Origin: Luidia sarsii | Lineage: Eukaryota; Echinodermata; Asteroidea; Paxillosida; Luidiidae | Direction: 5' to 3' | DNA: 64,000 bases | Assembly (NCBI GenBank): GCA_949987565.1 | Contig: OX465105.1 | Location: forward strand, 2,639,496 to 2,703,495 | In this document: positions 63,180 to 64,000 of the stretch, in pieces | Layout of the letters: each line of letters opens with the position of its first letter | How positions within the stretch are numbered: the stretch's first letter is position 1 | Notes under the pieces: model-generated | Databases searched by the model: none | Told to the model about the DNA's origin: nothing | The model's input: the letters and a program-made list of their open reading frames with translations, nothing else | Translations under genes and position numbers: made by a program

Positions 63180-64000
63180 AGGACTGCCTCTCCATCTTCC
63201 ACTGACTCTTCCCCTGCCTCCCCCTCTACCTGCCTCCTTCTCTGCCTCTACCTCCCGCTCTACCTCCCGCTCTACCTCCCCCTCTACCTCCCCCTCTGCC
63301 TCCCCCTCTGCTTCCCCCTCTGCCTCCCCTTTTTCTCCCTGTCTGTCTCCCCTCTTCCCCTGCCCCTTCCACTGCCTCCCTCTCTACCTCCCACTCTTCC
63401 TCCCCCCTACCTCCCCTCTGCCTCCCCTCTACCTCCCCCTTTGCCTCCCATCTGCTTCCCCCTCTGCCTCCCCTCTTTCTCCCTGTCTGTCTTCCCTCTT
63501 GATCCCGCTGGCTCCCTCTCTGCCTTCCCCTCTGTCTCCCTATCTGTCTCCCCTCTGGTTCCCTCTCTGCTTCCATCTTGGTCTCCCCCTCTGCCTCCCC
63601 CTCTGGCTCCCCTCTGCCTCCCCTCTGCCTCCCCTCTGCCTCCCCTCTTTCTCCCTGTCTGTCTTCCCTCTTGATCCCTCTGGCTCCCTCTCTGCCTTCC
63701 CCTCTGTCTCCCTATCTGTCTCCCCTCTGGTTCCCTCTCTGCTTCCATCTTGGTCTCCCCCTCTGCCTCTCCCTCTGCCTCCCCTCTGCCTCCCCTCTTT
63801 CTCCCTGTCTGTCTTCCCTCTTGATCCCGCTGGCTCCCTCTCTGCCTTCCCCTCTGTCTCCCTATCTGTCTCCCCTCTGGTTCCCTCTCTGCTTCCATCT
63901 TGGTCTCCCCCTCTGCCTCCCCCTCTGGCTCCCCTCTGCCTACCCTCTTTCTCCCTGTCTGTCTTCCCTCTTGATCCCTCTGGCTCCCTCTCTGCCTTCC
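63180..64000. repeat. Polypyrimidine tract continuing past the window
   Basis: Same type as 59310-60310, with a sub-repeat of about 180 bp (CTTCCCTCTTGATCCCKCTG...CATCTTGGTCTCCCCC at 63490, 63665 and 63810). The array is cut by the window edge. Confidence 0.93.

Overview
This window reads as nuclear DNA from an animal, probably an aquatic invertebrate. It is AT-rich, its coding exons are short and bounded by GT/AG introns, and it is full of short inverted-repeat transposons, microsatellites and minisatellites. TACATG-type simple repeats are also frequent. The species cannot be named from the sequence. Prokaryotic features (operons, Shine-Dalgarno sites, CRISPR) are absent.

The only gene recognised with confidence lies on the + strand at 19516-32357. 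It is a B-family ABC half-transporter (ABCB10-like, with similarity also to the plant TAP2/ABCB27 type). I could place twelve exon positions, with all the nucleotide-binding motifs: Y of the A-loop, [29 protein letters not shown] and the H-loop His. From exon B to the stop codon every intron phase matches. One transmembrane exon (115 nt) is present twice, at 20370-20484 and 21256-21370. The copies differ only at synonymous sites and both have good splice sites. They lie between three copies of one TTAA-flanked MITE, and the middle MITE is a chimera of the outer two, so the duplication can be explained as unequal crossing-over between transposons. Including both exons would shift the frame.

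Left part (1-15.4 kb): a possible first exon on the - strand (258-488), AGT/ACT microsatellites, and a 371-bp tandem repeat (5110-9517). That array is split by a 2.2-kb insertion carrying six TGACGTCA and five CACGTG palindromes. Several TIR elements follow. Between 15.5 and 19.5 kb are a possible isolated exon and a composite element: THAP-domain fragments in both orientations around a 2.5-kb, 44-bp minisatellite that has its own terminal inverted repeats.

Right part (32.4-64 kb): no intact gene recognised. It holds tRNA-derived SINE copies, a 5'-truncated and frameshifted jockey/CR1/Rex1-type LINE (- strand, about 38.8-40.45 kb) and a TCCG microsatellite. A 5.3-kb minisatellite of 23-bp units (42.6-47.95 kb) is stop-free in all three - strand frames. 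A dead Penelope-like element with a GIY-YIG endonuclease end lies at 53.2-54.7 kb. A dispersed foldback family with a hammerhead-like core occurs throughout. The last 6 kb is a tandem array of nine exon-like cores joined by polypyrimidine tracts, in which two linker types alternate strictly.

The main theme is an ordinary membrane-transporter gene remodelled by mobile DNA: exon duplication between MITEs, a minisatellite starting at a 5' splice site, and duplicated exon ends with element insertions. Gene names, phases and motifs were read by eye. Nothing was aligned or searched against a database.
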